NCBI RefSeq assembly: GCF_000321225.1
Contig: NW_004451517.1
Location: forward strand, 682,001 to 746,000
Reading direction: 5' to 3'
DNA from: Odobenus rosmarus divergens
Lineage: Eukaryota; Chordata; Mammalia; Carnivora; Odobenidae
DNA length: 64,000 nucleotides
The position numbers and the translations under genes are program-made. The notes below the pieces were generated by a model. That model searched no databases, was not told the origin of the DNA, and saw nothing but the letters and a program-made list of their open reading frames with translations. Position 1 is the first letter of the stretch, and each line of letters begins with the position of its first letter. This document shows, piece after piece, positions 32,131 through 44,234 of this stretch.

Positions 32131-32194
32131 GTACTCTATTCACAGATTCCAGGGATTAGGATGTGGACAGAGTTGAGGGGACATTATTCAGGCT

Positions 32195-32510
32195 CCCGCA
32201 CCTCACCCCCTGTCCTCCCCCTGTACATACTCTGCTGTAGCTGCACACCCTCCTTGCCCTTCCCAACACCCTGGGCATGCCCTTCCTCAGGGCCTTTGCA
32301 CTGGTTCCAGCCCTGTGCCAGGAATGCCGTTCCTCCAGACAGTGGCAGGCTGTTGCCTACTCTTCATCAGTTCTTTGCCCCAGGTCACCTGGTGCAGGAG
32401 CCCTATTCACGGCAAGGACTTTAGTCTGTTTCGGTCGCTGTGCTGTCCCCAGGGCCCGGCCCAGGGCTTGGCACATAGGAGAGCTTCCTTGACTTGTTTG
32501 AGGAATACAT
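32195..32510 (+). repeat. L2 LINE 3' end
   Basis: 'ctcagggcctttgcactggt', 'ccagccctgtgccaggaatg', 'caggtcacctggtgcaggag' and 'cagggcttggcacataggag' are in L2 sense order. Confidence 0.7.
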
Positions 32511-34269
32511 GTCATTACTGTCATTCACAGGTTTGGAATCAAACGGGGTCTGCCCCTCGTAGCTGCACGAACTTGGGGAGGCCTTAACCCTGGCCCTCTG
32601 CGTCCCTCCGTTTCAGATCAAGGCTAGGGCCAGGGGTCTCTCAGTCAGCCTCACCTGATGGGCACCTTTGGCCGCATTTTGGGATCATCAGTGAGAAGTT
32701 TCTCAGGTGTGCCCAGGCGCACCAACGGAGCAGTGAACCTTCTCACTGACTTCCATCCCAGCCCCGTGGTTGTCTTCTCTGCTTTTCCTGCTCTGTGACA
32801 GAGAGTGGCTGGGGAATTGGGAACAATGCATCTGACCTTGCTCTCTTCCCAAGAACAGTTTGTGTGTGTGTCGGGTGGGGGTGCGGGGAACGGTGAGGAC
32901 CAAGGTGGAAGTGCGCTGGGGACTGGGGGGAGGACACGTGGACCACAATTTGCTCAGAGGCCCGCACCTTTGTACTTGACCCTCAGTGGTGTATATCCAA
33001 CTTAATTAAGTTATAGAAATGCTGAATAAAAATGGTTTCGATTGTTAAAGCCAACAGAAAAATTACATATTTGAGCTCTGACCCTCTAACCGAACCCAGA
33101 TCCGGGATCTCTCTATTTTAGGAGGTTTTAGCAGAAGTCCTCTGACACATTCCATCTAGTCCGGAGCTGAAGAGCAGAGGCTTTGCCCACCCACCCCCAA
33201 CCAACCCCCACCCTGTGCCCCGCCTTGGCCTGGGGGGCGGGTGGGTTGTCCAGAGGTGCTAGGAAGGGGATGGAAATAATCACTCTGAGCACATTTCTCC
33301 CCCAGCTGCCTTCGGGGAGGATGGTTTCTCCAAACAAGCGCCGGTCTTTGTTCTACTCTTGGGTAGCGTGTTGATGAAGGACAGGATGACAGATGCCTGT
33401 GCCCCATCCTGTCCTGTCCTTCTGAGTGGTCCCTAAAATAATACCATTAGTGGGGCCAAGCAGAGGCTCCTTATCTTCAGAGTGGGCCTGCTGATAACGC
33501 CGAGCGGGTCTTCTCAGAAGTCCTGGGCTGAGATGGGCTGGCGGTTGTGGGCTTAATGCACCGCAAGGGTCTTCGCTTCCCAGCCAGCCTGGTGACATTC
33601 CAGGGATATAAATAGCCCAGGGGGCTGGAGGCCTGCTGGTGCGGGCGTGACATTGGTGGCAGTCTGGCCCACGGGGTCCGTGACACCCTCAGAGTCACAC
33701 GTGTGCAGAGAACTGCCACTGCTCCTCACCACGTGTCCTGAGCCAGAGTGGGGCCGCTGGGCGCTGGGGTTGCTCAGCGGGCTCACCCCGGACAGCGTTT
33801 CTTCCCGCCTTTGCCCAGCTGTGACCTTCAGCATCAGCCTGAAACCTTTGTCTGGCCGCCTACGGCGCAGTGTCAGAATGCTCCTGCGCTGAACACGGAT
33901 GATTCCTCATCTTAGACTTGGAAATAAACAGCAGCTCACCGGAAGAGGTAAAACATCGCATAGAAATCCAACCTTCTCCTCTCACTGGACGTAAAACACT
34001 ACGCGTATTTCCGTGCCTCTGATCTGTTGATAAATGTCCAACTCGTCCATTCAACACATCCGACACCCGCAAGGACTTCACTCTGCCTCCCCGCCCGGCA
34101 ACGGCCGGGAAAACGAGCACGCAGTGGGGAGGACACGCCAGCAGGCTGGGCGGTGACCCACAGAAGACACCACCCTCTGATGCCCCACACCAGCAAGAGG
34201 CAGCCCACCAGCCATGGAAAGTGGCTCACAGGAGAAACAGCGGCTGGGGACAAAGGGACAATCACGGGG
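32511..34269. other. Intergenic, repeat-poor
   Basis: No gene and no clear repeat. 33000-33900 looks like unique sequence with regulatory-type motifs (see the TATA-like entry). Confidence 0.5.
33607..33614 (+). promoter_or_regulatory. TATA-like box in unique sequence (candidate promoter)
   Basis: TATAAATA is flanked by GC-rich sequence (GGGA before, GCCCAGGGGGC after), the classic TATA-box context. A TEAD/M-CAT match ACATTCCA sits just upstream at 33595-33602, and another lies at 33147-33154. A transcript would begin near 33640. No open frame or exon is recognised downstream, so any product would be non-coding. Motif evidence only. Confidence 0.3.
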
Positions 34270-34360
34270 GGCATGGCGGTTACTCTGGCCGAGTCAGGAC
34301 AGGTTTTCAGAGACGACTCCTCTGAGAAGGTGACATTTCAGCCGAGACAGGGCACCAAGG
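34270..34360 (+). repeat. Probable L2-type fragment
   Basis: 'gacaggttttcagagacgac' and 'tctgagaaggtgacatttca', then 'gccgagacagggc' resembles a block common in L2-type repeats. Confidence 0.35.
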
Positions 34361-34639
34361 GGAGTTCCCATCAGCCCAGGCCCCCGCCACCCCCTGGACA
34401 AGGGAAACAGTCAAGGTCATATCATTGCATTTATTCTGGGTTTTCTACCGAAAGACGCCATCCATGCAGAAAAGTGGACAACCTTGCAAGCGTGGATATT
34501 CACCGAGTGAACCCCGAGCGATGGTCTCTGCGCTGGGAATAAATCAAGAAATAGCATCATGGCCCCAAGAGGCCTCTTCCGAGAGAGCCCCGCCTCCCAG
34601 GGTAACCACTGCCCTGAATCTCAACACCCCTCTCCCCCA

Positions 34640-34870
34640 AAATTGGTTCTGCCTGTCAGAGAAAGTTACGCAAACAAAATGGAATGATACCTGTTCTCGT
34701 GTGTCCGGCCTCTTTTCCTGAACATTATGTTGGTAATGTTGTGTTCAGTTGTCATCTGTTCATTTTCACTGCTCTGTCCTATTCCATTATGTGAATGTAG
34801 CAAATTCCTTTACCCGTTCTTCTGCTGGTGGGCACGTGGCGGCTTACAGCTTCTGCTGAAGGACAGCTGC
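34640..34870 (-). repeat. L1 fragment, antisense
   Basis: 'ctgtcctattccattatgtg', then 'aatgtagcaaattcctttac' and 'ccgttcttctgctggtgggc' follow the antisense L1 ORF2-end order. Confidence 0.6.
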
Positions 34871-35039
34871 TGCTCCGAGAGGGGGAGGTCTCCTCGTTGC
34901 TGCCCTGTGCGCCGTGGCCGGGTGCTGGTCGGGGCATTTCCACTCACTGTCCCAGTCCACCCTGCAAGAGAGATGCTGTCACTGGCCCCCAAGAATGTGT
35001 GGAGGGCCACATCTACCAAGGAGGGCCCCCTCATCCCTA

Positions 35040-35200
35040 CTCACACAGAGGCACTTGGCAGGGTTAGAAATGGCCCCAGGGAAAAGGATTTGGACCCAAA
35101 GAGGGCAAGTCACTTGCTATAGTCACACAGCCAGGAACGGGGTTTGAACTCAGGTCTGTCACACTTTAGATCCTGCTCTGACCTCCCGCCCTTTTCCGGC
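35040..35200 (-). repeat. MIR fragment
   Basis: 'agagggcaagtcacttgcta', 'tagtcacacagccaggaacg' and 'gggtttgaactcaggtctgt' are antisense MIR core. Confidence 0.7.
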
Positions 35201-35764
35201 TTTGAACATCACCAATGCAGGAGCCCCCCATCAGAGAACTTGAGCCAGAATCCAGGGAAACGGCTTCTTGCCAAAACCTGTATGTGGATGAATTAAAACA
35301 AAAACAAGTGACCTCACTGGTCATCTACCAAGCACAGCATGAAGAGGGGTTTTGGCAGGGCTCCTGCTCACTGACCACTCTAGATGAGCAAACCTGATAA
35401 TTCAGGCGAAAGAATTCACTTTGTTGCGGCAGCCCCCACCCACGGGAAGCCTGGCAGGTCCACTGGGAACGCCGCTCTTGCCAGGACAGCTGTGGAAAGG
35501 AGAGTGATGTGTTTATTTATTTAGGATTTATAGATGGACTGCTTCCCAAAAAAAAAAGGTTTTGTGGGAGGCTTAGCAAAAAGCTTAAACATATGAAAAA
35601 TAGGAAGATTAAAAATAAAATTGGAGTAGCGGTTGGTGAAGATAATGGCCCTGGCACCTGGGATGGGACGACCACACAAATATTCGAGGGGCCACCCCGT
35701 GGGAGGTGAGCATGACGCTGACTGCATGGAAGGCAGACCAGAAAAACAGAAACACTGGGCCCTC
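35201..35764. other. Intergenic stretch with no recognised feature
   Basis: Unassigned. 35500-35660 is A-rich with a 10-A run near 35550. Confidence 0.4.
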
Positions 35765-35885
35765 ACTAGAGTGACCAGCCGTCCTGGTTTTGCCCAGGAC
35801 TGACCGGTTTCCTCAGAGGGTGGGAATTTTGGTACTGTAACTGAGAAAGTCCCAGGCGAACTGACTTGAGTCCGCCACCCCAGCC
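35765..35885. repeat. DNA-transposon-like remnant
   Basis: 'tagagtgaccagccgtcctg', 'gttttgcccaggactgaccg' and 'gagaaagtcccaggcgaact' recall a short palindromic mammalian DNA element with 'tagggtgaccaact' ends. Family not named. Confidence 0.4.
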
Positions 35886-36089
35886 CTTGGTGCCATCACG
35901 TGAGCTGCCAAATCCAGCTGTACTTGAAAGCAGGCCACCACCTCCCCTGCTTTGCAGATGTGTACGCCAATGAATTCCTCGTATTTCTTGTTCTTCCCAT
36001 AGAAAACTGGGCTTTTGTTACTTTTTACATTTAATCTCTATTTATGCAGAGGTAAATAAAAAATTAAACTGAATACAAATTTATAATAA

Positions 36090-37600
36090 AGAGCATCTGT
36101 AGTCTAGCCCCCGCTCCGGCACTGGCTCCTGTTCTCAGTGGGGATACAGAAGGGTATCCGCCATTCTGAACTTTATTGCACTGGGCACCTGATGAGCACT
36201 TGCAATGTGGACATTAGTGCCTTCTAGAAGAAAGCGCTTTTTTTTTTTTTTTACTCTTTTGACTCATTCTTCTCATATACCTTTGTATTACTACAAAATA
36301 GGTTCATACTGTTCTTTCTTGATTTCTTATTTTAAACATTATTCACTGACCTCTCATACAGAACATGAGGACTGAACACCTTACACTATCTCCATATATA
36401 GACTTCTCTCCCACATCCTGTTGATCTATTGATCATTTGCCAAAAATTGGCAAAATGAACATTTAGTGTTTACATAACTATGGCCATGGAAACACTGTTT
36501 ACCTCAATGCCATGTAGTATATTAGGCATCATTTCTTTTCCTGCACAACCGTTTGTTTTTCCTGAAGTTTATGATTGCCTCTAGAAAATAATCTGCTCAG
36601 TTTTCTTTGTGCCTTTAACTATGTCTTTCTCCAACTCTTCAAAAGAACTCTAAATTTTTTTCAACACAAACACATCAGATAATCTATTGGGTGACTCTCT
36701 TTTTGTTTTGGTTTTTCAGTTATTCCTGGCTCTCTCTCAGTGGCTTCCAGGCCTGCTACAAGGCTGGAACTTCCCTTCACACCACCCGGGGATGCGCTTT
36801 CATCTCCCCTCTCTGTTGAGCCCAGAGTTCCTGGATCCCATGCCTTCGTCTTTCACGGTTTATGCTATCGTATGTTTGGAACAAGTCCTCCAGAAGCTGC
36901 TGGGATGAAATACATGGGAGGCAATTTTTTGAAACTTCTAATACCTGAAAATATCGTTCTATCTCACACTTTGATAATTTAGCTCAATATAAAACGTCTC
37001 ATTTAAGAATAATTTTCCTCCAGACTTTTGAAGGCCTAGTAGGGCTTGGCTCATGCTCTTCAGAGTTGCAACATTTCCAGGATTGCTGTTAAGAAGTTTG
37101 GGGCTATTCTGATTTCTGTTTATTTGTATATGAACTTCCCCTCTTTGTCTGGGAAAACTTGGAGTGTCCTTTTTATCTCTAGTTTTCCAAGAATTGTTAA
37201 TGCTATGATAATTTCTCCCTCCATCCTATCTCCTCTTTCTAGAATTCTTGCTAGTTGTGAGCCAGGTCCCACCATGGAGCCTCTGATTTCTACTTTTCCA
37301 TCTCCAGGTTTTTACGCCAAGTTTTGGGATTTTTTTTTTTTTACTTTTATCCCTCAATTTTTTTTTTTTTTCTCTCGTTACAGGTTTACAAGAGGACATT
37401 CTTGCTTCTCCAAAAGTTTTTTTTTTTTAAATCACATTTCTTGTACAAATTCAATCTTTTATCCCTGTGAGAAGAATATCAACCGAGCTTTTTGGTTTTC
37501 TTCTCAAGAGCATTTCTTCTCTCTGCATTGTCTTTGTTTCCTGCATGTTCGGTTGTTTTCTACGTGTGTGTTTTGGTTTCTGGTGTAGAGGCAGTCCCTG
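36090..37600 (-). repeat. LINE-derived sequence, probably L1M, antisense
   Basis: 36690-37260 matches a block common in mammalian genomes: 'tacatgggaggcaatttttt', 'cagacttttgaaggcctagt', 'ggattgctgttaagaagttt', 'ctttttatctctagttttcc', 'tcctctttctagaattcttg'. T-rich throughout, with runs near 36240, 37330, 37360 and 37418. 36090-36690 is assigned more weakly. Confidence 0.45.
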
Positions 37601-38964
37601 TGGCAGTTGAAGGGGGAGGCCTCCCCAATCCCCACACTGACTTGCACTTAAGTGCCCTGTTTTCACCAGAGGGTCACCCCATCTTCTCCCTTCTGACCTC
37701 CCTGGTTATGGAGAGTCCCGCATTTCATGTCTCTGTGGGGTAGACCTCCCATCTCCTTCCAGAGAGGGGCTAGATCCAGGAGCCTGATTGTCTGGGCCTC
37801 TTGTCATTGCCTGCCTTCCACCTACCCCTTGCGTCTCAGAGGGCAGCTTTCCTGCTGGGCTGAGCAGGTTGTCTTCATTCATTTGGTTTCCATTTCTGAG
37901 ACCTTTGTGGGTGTCTTTTATCTGCTGTTGTCCCCCCTTCTATCCCTATTGTTCTTTAGGTTTATACCTTTATTTAAAAATGTGTTACCTTTGCAGCCGA
38001 GGCTCTGGATGGAACAAAGGAAAACACACGTGTTCGATTCCCTGAGTTCATTGGGAATGAGGTGACTAACTTCACCCTGATTTGCCCAGGACGTTCTCGG
38101 TTTTGAAACTCAAAATCCTACATCCCAGGAGATCCCTCGATCCTGAGACACTGTCCTTCTCCAGCTGTAGCTTCTGAGTGTCTTCCATCCCATGGATTGT
38201 CTGCACCCATCTGAGTTCAGCATTCCCCGAACAGCCACGAACAGTGTCCCTGCTCATCCAGGGAGTGAGGCCTCACAGCCTCAGAGAATGATGCAGACCG
38301 CATCACTCACATCACAGACACTCACGAGTGTCTGGAAAAGTCCCTGTATTTCTGGAAACCCCAAAGATAACCAGCATGCATGACTATCATTACTGAAATT
38401 GCCAGCTACAGCCGAGACGTGCAAGTCTACTGGCCTCCCGGCAGTGCAGCCCCCGCCTGCTCTACCTCTGTAATTAGAAGAAAGCATTTTAAATTGTTCC
38501 AGTCCAAACAAGACCTGGAAGTACAGAGAACAGTCTGGTCATGAGGGCTGGAGGTTAACAGCCGCCGTGGAAGAGCCTGGAAAGACTTACTCACGGCCAA
38601 GGGCAGGGCTGGAGGTGATGTTCTCACTGCCTCTGCTGCAATAGGGTTTGTAGAGGGAAGGGGCAGCAGGGGTCCCTCAGCACCCCCAGCCTGCCCCACA
38701 GGAACCGGCATATGGGAGGGGCCCTTTTACTTGGTTGAGCCTTCTCTAGATTCTGACTAAACGTGCATTTGGAAGAACTAGCACTTAAAAAGGCAAATAT
38801 TGCTATGCTGAGTTGAGCTCAGCAGCCACTCACACCTTAGAGGAAATTAATTTACACAAAGAGGGAAGGAAGCTCAGTACAAGGCAGTTGCTAGAGGCTC
38901 AGTGGGAGGGTGGCAGCAGAGGAGGGGCTGGGGGAAGGAAGACCAAGTTGTGCGCCCTGATGGT
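37601..38964. other. Intergenic stretch, largely unassigned
   Basis: 37601-37990 may continue the preceding LINE-like repeat. The rest shows no gene or repeat I can name. Confidence 0.4.
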
Positions 38965-39190
38965 GGGCCCCTGCAGTTCAGTCCCAGCTCCACCCCCTTG
39001 CTGGCTGTGTTCTTTGGCCTCCCTGAGCCTCGGTTTGCTTATCGGCAAAATGGGTATAATTACAGCATCTACTTCATAGGGCTGTTGTGAAGATTAAAAA
39101 GAAAAACAACACCATGTGCTTGGCATATTATGATACTATGGAACATCATAAGTGCACAATGACTGGTGTTACTATCGGTGTTATTATAGT
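38965..39190 (+). repeat. MIR SINE, nearly complete
   Basis: 'cagctccacccccttgctgg', 'ctccctgagcctcggtttgc', 'ttatcggcaaaatgggtata', 'cttcatagggctgttgtgaa' and 'gtgcttggcatatta' run in full MIR order. Confidence 0.85.
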
Positions 39191-40394
39191 TACCAGGCTT
39201 ATTTTGCCATTCTTCGAGGGATCCACCTGACTCTACCAGTGGAAATTATCCCCACCCCACTGTAGGTTGCCACCACCTGAGATAGAGGGCACGGGAAAGA
39301 GCAGATCTTAAGCCAGCCTCAGCTAAGTGAGACCATGATTAATTGGAATTCAACGAAGCAGCCTGCTCATTTACCCAGACCCTGCTTCTCCTGGCACTGA
39401 TGTGTCTATACCCCACAACCAGTGCAGAACAAGCAAGGACCTGCCCGGCAAGTCCTGGCAGAGGGTGGAGCCCGGCCAATCTCCTGGAAGCATCTCCACC
39501 TGCCTCTGTCACTGGAAGTGATGCTCCAGGCTCTGCAAGAGCACAGGCACTAAAGGGAGGTCTGCTCAAGCTGTGTGGGTCACCGCGGAGGCGAGCCAGA
39601 CCGACCGAGGCATCACAGCAAGAGTCCAACATCAAGGGGTCATGGAGAAAGGTGATCAGACATGTTCATTCTCTCCATCTCCTCTGGCTCAGAGATTTCT
39701 GATCACTTGAGCTCTTTCCAGCTTGGGTCCTTCTCTGGATGCACCGTGGCACCGTCCCCACACCCCTTCATTTGTCTGATAAACATGCAGCATGCAGAGC
39801 ACCCAGCCCCTGGCCCCGGTCCTAGAGGAACTCAAGCTCACAGCCTCAGGTGGAGACTGACACAGGCTGTCAGGACCACTGTTCTCGTGGAAATGAGGGA
39901 GGGGGTCACTGAGGGAGTGGGAGAAAGAATGAACAACAAACTAAAAGATTTGGTATGGTTGGGGTAAGCACAGGTGTGGTGGGAGCCCACAAGACTGAGG
40001 GACCAGAACCCACACAACTGCTAAGAATTCCCAAACTAAGCAAGGCCCTCCCCCGTCCCTCCTGTGCCTCCTGGCTCCTAGTCCCCCTGGCCCTGTCAGT
40101 CCCTCACGTCCATTCCACAAAAGCCCAGGAACAACCTGGGCTGTGTTTAGAGCACAGACAGAGGAGAACATTGAGCAAGCAAAACATAAAATTCCTTTTA
40201 GTGGTGGGGATCCTGGGGTGCTTAGGTAAAAGAAGGAGCATTCAAACATTCACCGATTTGAATGTCTGTCACAAATACCTGGTAAAACATTTTGAGGCAT
40301 TAATGAATGTTCCTTCTGCCTTTTCTTCCTGCCCGGAACGTGGGTGTGATGCCTGGAGGCTCAGCTGCCATCTTGCAACTATGAGACGATAAAC
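39191..40394. other. Intergenic stretch with no recognised feature
   Basis: No gene or named repeat. Open frames up to 145 codons here lack any protein resemblance and overlap frames on the other strand. Confidence 0.45.
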
Positions 40395-40535
40395 ATGAAG
40401 ATGAAGGGAGAAACGGGGAGAGACAGGGAGAGAACTAGAGGTTCAGAGAGGGACACGCACACAAGCATTGTAGGGAGAGAGAAGGCAAAGGAGGGAAAGA
40501 GAGAACGAGAGAGGGAGAGGAAGAGGGGCTACAAC
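40395..40535 (+). repeat. Polypurine (GA-rich) tract
   Basis: About 140 bp dominated by G and A ('gggagagacagggagagaac', 'agagaacgagagagggagag'), with a short C-containing interruption near 40452-40470. Low-complexity; may adopt triplex structures. Confidence 0.8.
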
Positions 40536-41044
40536 CCCACAGGAGTCACCACAACTTCATTTGAATGCTGACTGCTCTGGGAACCCCCCCATCTGGTCCC
40601 ACTGTCCTGAGCCTTCTGTCATCTGCAGCCGGAAACAAGGCGAGGGGGCCCTTCACCTCCTTGGCAAAGTCAGAAAGTGCTAAGGAGGGTCTGGACATCA
40701 CATGTCCCACCAGCGACGCTTTGTGACCTCAGTTTCTGCTCTGGAATGCCGAATGGAGTAAGCAGCAGGAAGGAGGGATTCCTCCTGGTTGGTATATTTA
40801 TTCGCGGCCTCTCCCCGGAGGACTTGGCAGTGAATGTATTTTCCTAAAGAGGAAGAATAAACACAGAGAACGCAGCAGGGGAGTGGTGCAGGCCTGGCAC
40901 ACACGCAGCTAGGACCATGAGCGTGGGCACGTGCGTGCGTGGGTGCGCACGTGTGTGCAGGCAGGGGCACTGTGCTGTAATCATCACAACAGCCATTGTC
41001 CAGCACTCTGGAACTGGCAAAAATATACCAAAATATACCATGCA

Positions 41045-41860
41045 GACAACTCAGCCACTCGCGATCCACAGGTCAGTGTTCCTAGCGTATTCGCATCCGT
41101 GCATCCATCACTGCAGCTCTGGGCGTGTTTTCCTCACCCCCAAGAGAAACCCCAGACTCATCGGCAGCCACTCCCCAGTTCTGTCTCCCTACCCCGCCCC
41201 GCCCCCCAGCCCCGGCCCCTGGCAACCATGAATCTGCCTCCGTGTCTACGGAGTCCTCCTCTTCTGGACATTTCTCCTAAGTGCAATCACAGTATGTGGT
41301 CTGCGTCTGGCTTCTTTCCCCACACGTCACGTTTCTAGGCCAGGGCTCATCCACCCTGCAGCAAAGTACTCCCACTTGCCTCACTTTTATGGCTGAACAA
41401 TGTTCCACTGTGGGATAGACCGCAGTTCCCCTACTCATTAGTCAATGGGTAACTGGGTTGTTTCCACTAATGCTGTCATAAATATCCACGTGCAAGTTTC
41501 TAGGTGGACATGTTTTCATTTCTCTTGGCTATCCCCTGAATGGAATCACTGGGTCATGATAACTCTAGGTTTTAACTCTTGAGGAACTGCCAGGCTGGTT
41601 TCCAGAGCGGCCACACCATTAGACATCCCCACCGGCCATACACAAGGGTCCTGATTGCTCCACACCCTCGTCGACACCTGCTTTCGTCTGTCTCTGATTC
41701 TAGCCTTTGCAGTGGGTGTGAAGTGCTGTCTGCCTGTGGGTTTGATGCGCATTTCCCTGATGACTAGGGATGTGGAGCATCTTTTCAGGGGCTTTTGGCC
41801 ATTTATACATCTTCGTTGGAGAAATATCTTTTCAGATCCTTTGCCACTGTTCCAGTTGGG
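41045..41860 (-). repeat. L1 ORF2 3' region, antisense
   Basis: A long diverged L1 match: 'ttttatggctgaacaatgtt', 'ggttgtttccactaatgctg', 'tggacatgttttcatttctc', 'aatggaatcactgggtcatg', 'gaggaactgccaggctggtt', 'gcatttccctgatgactagg' and 'ttttggccatttatacatct'. The reading frame is broken. Confidence 0.85.
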
Positions 41861-42164
41861 TTATTTGTCTGTTATTAACAAAGCACTTCTGTAGACCCAC
41901 ACTTCTGTCCCACATCACTGCTTGCAGAGTAGGGTTCACTCTGTTGTCACCCCCACCTTACAGACGAGGAAACTGAGGCCCGACAAGGTCCCCCAGGGAT
42001 GGCTACCTCATTTGCAGGGTCCAAAGCACAAAACAGAATGCTTTGTTCAAAAATCATTGTGGATTTCAAGACGGTGACAAGCAGAGCCTTAAACCAGACA
42101 GGGACCTTGTGACTACATAGCTCTCTTGCCCAGAGCGCTGCCTCACGTCTCCCTGATTATAATA

Positions 42165-42380
42165 TTCACGGCTAACATTTATTGAGTGGTGACGATGTGC
42201 CAGGGTCTATGCCAGACACATGACCTGCAGAACGTCCCAAGTCTTGAAATTAACCCAGAGGGCAACTGCCATCATGGTGTGCATTTTAAAGATGTGAAGT
42301 GGCAGCTCAGAGACCCTGCATCGCTTGTCCCAGGTCTCGGCTTGCAAGTGGCAGCGCAAGATTTGAACTGAGGTCTAACT
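42165..42380 (-). repeat. MIR SINE
   Basis: 'ggctaacatttattgagtgg', 'gtgccagggtctatgccaga' and 'gcgcaagatttgaactgagg' cover most of an antisense MIR. A further antisense MIR piece ('gacgaggaaactgaggcccg') lies at 41960-42000. Confidence 0.75.
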
Positions 42381-42674
42381 CACAACATGGAGAGTTGGTG
42401 ACATTGGCCGTGGTCCATGTCGTGCACTTAGTTTTCCCCAGAGCCCACCCTGAGACGGTGATGGCAGTGACCCCGCGAGGCAAGCAGTGGTGTGTGGGAG
42501 CTACGGGAGTGGGGAAGTCAAACAGGGAGGGGAGGCAGCCAACACAGGGACAGCTTATGGCTGTGGGCAGCCGAGCCTCTATCTTGCTGGGGACTCCAGG
42601 GGACAGTGTGGAGCTTGCACTTCAGAGCTATGTGGAAACTAGGGTATTTACCCACCAGCTCAATCCATCCTAGC

Positions 42675-42875
42675 TGAGGGCTACTCCCCTGGGGGCGCTG
42701 GCTCCCAGAGCCCTGCTTACGTGCCACGTGTTGTGTGAAACACATTGGATCCTCTCCACGACCCCATAAGGTAGTTAAGGTATTCTGCCCATTTTATAGA
42801 TGGGAAAACTGAGGCCCAGAGAGGCCAAATAACTGTGGTAAGTTTATAATCTTAGTGATCACTCGAGCTGGGATT
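42675..42875 (-). repeat. MIR SINE
   Basis: 'gatcctctccacgaccccat', 'cattttatagatgggaaaac' and 'tgaggcccagagaggccaaa' are antisense MIR. The start overlaps a weak CTCF-like 'ctgggggcgctgg' at 42689-42701. Confidence 0.75.
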
Positions 42876-43904
42876 CTCACCCACACCCTCTGGGTCCACA
42901 GCCGGGGCTCCGAAACTCTGCAGGGCCGGACCCCACCCATTCACTGGTCCTGCTGGCAAACCAGCCCATGTTCTCAGCTCCGCGACCCAGGGAGCCCCGA
43001 GTCTCAGTGTCATTGTGGCTCAGGGCTGACCCGGGCCTCCCCCGACGGCCCCAGCTCCGTGCCTGCAGATGGTGGTGGCCGTAAGGGCTCGGGTTTTTAT
43101 CACCATGCTGTACACTTCCTTGGTCCCTTCCCACTCCAGCCTGGGCGCCTGCCACTTTGATGTGGTTTCGGCTTCCCGTCCTGCATCTGGCCTACACATG
43201 GAGGGGTGGGCATCTGGGCCTGTCCCCGCTCCGTGTCCTCTCTGCCACTTCTCCAGAGCCGTTCACGGGCCCAACATCTTCCAGGTTCTGGATTCTGGCT
43301 TGGGGCTCTCCCTGCAGAGGGGCTGTGGAGTCAGGGCCTGGAGGCAGCTCCTGGGAAGACACAGGAAGCCCTGACACCCAGCCGGCTCTCGAGAGAAAAG
43401 AAGGGGGCCAGCGTTCAACAGGGCTGCAGCAAAAAGCTGCAAGTTGGCAAAAAAAACATTGCTTTGAGCTCCCCGAGTGCCCCTCCCATGAACCCAGACC
43501 CGCCCCTTCCCCTCCAGTTCATTGTCCAAAGAGGCAGCATCTAGCACGTGAGGATGGCCAGCATCATCTTCCAACTGTGTGTTGTTAAATATTTTGAAAA
43601 GCACCTTGCAGAGGTATATCACTAATGGAGTGATATACCATGTTCTTTGAATGAAAGACTTAGTAGTGTTAAAAGGGCAACTCTACCTTTAAATCTATAG
43701 AGTCAACCAATGCCAGCAGGATTTTAAGGTCAAACTAAGATTCTGATTCTAAAATCTATATGGAAATTCAAAGATAGTGCAGGACCACAATGCGCACCCA
43801 CAGATCAGAGCTGCCAGCCACAGGTCGGTGGAGAAGGAGCGCAGAGCTCCTGGCAGTGGACTGTATGGCCTGCAGTCAGTGATGCGTCCATGTGGGTGCA
43901 TCCC
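42876..43904. other. Intergenic stretch with no recognised feature
   Basis: GC-rich to about 43500, then AT-rich. No gene or named repeat. Confidence 0.45.
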
Positions 43905-44110
43905 GGAGGACCGAGCATCTGGGTTTGAATCCTGGCTTCTACTCTCAGTGTTGTGTGACCATTACTGAGTGACTGAACCTCTCTGAGTCTTCAAGTTTGC
44001 ATCTGAATATGTCCAGAGGAGTGCCCTCCTCGAAGGGCTGCTTGGAGATTAAGCTAAACAATACAGTCCAAGTGCTGGCCTCAGCACCCAGCATATAATC
44101 AGCACCCAGA
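43905..44110 (+). repeat. MIR SINE
   Basis: 'atctgggtttgaatcctggc', 'ctgaacctctctgagtcttc' and 'cagcacccagcatataatca' in MIR sense order. Confidence 0.75.
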
Positions 44111-44234
44111 AAACATAGCGTTACATATAAATTTAAAATAAACAGGCCCATCCGTACTGATTTGTGACCTACTTTTTAAGCTGAACTCATGGAGTTTTCC
44201 GTGCTGGTGGATGTAGTTTCCCAGCATGATTTAA

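Larger units (their letters stand above)
30680..32190 (-). repeat. MLT1 LTR, antisense, split by a later insertion
   Basis: 30680-31080 carries the antisense start ('tcggtttcctgggactgctg', 'ctccacatccttaaccacac', 'ctgcaaaatcccca'). 32135-32190 carries the missing end ('ttcacagattccagggatta', 'ggatgtggacagagttgagg', 'acattattcaggctcc'). The 1.05 kb between them is a different element. Confidence 0.7.

Noticed and set aside
34027..34542. 171-codon open frame on the + strand
   Set aside because: No recognisable domain, overlapping frames on the other strand, and part falls in an L2-type remnant.
41546..41976. Overlapping open frames of 62-79 codons
   Set aside because: They lie in or just past an antisense L1 ORF2 remnant with broken frames.
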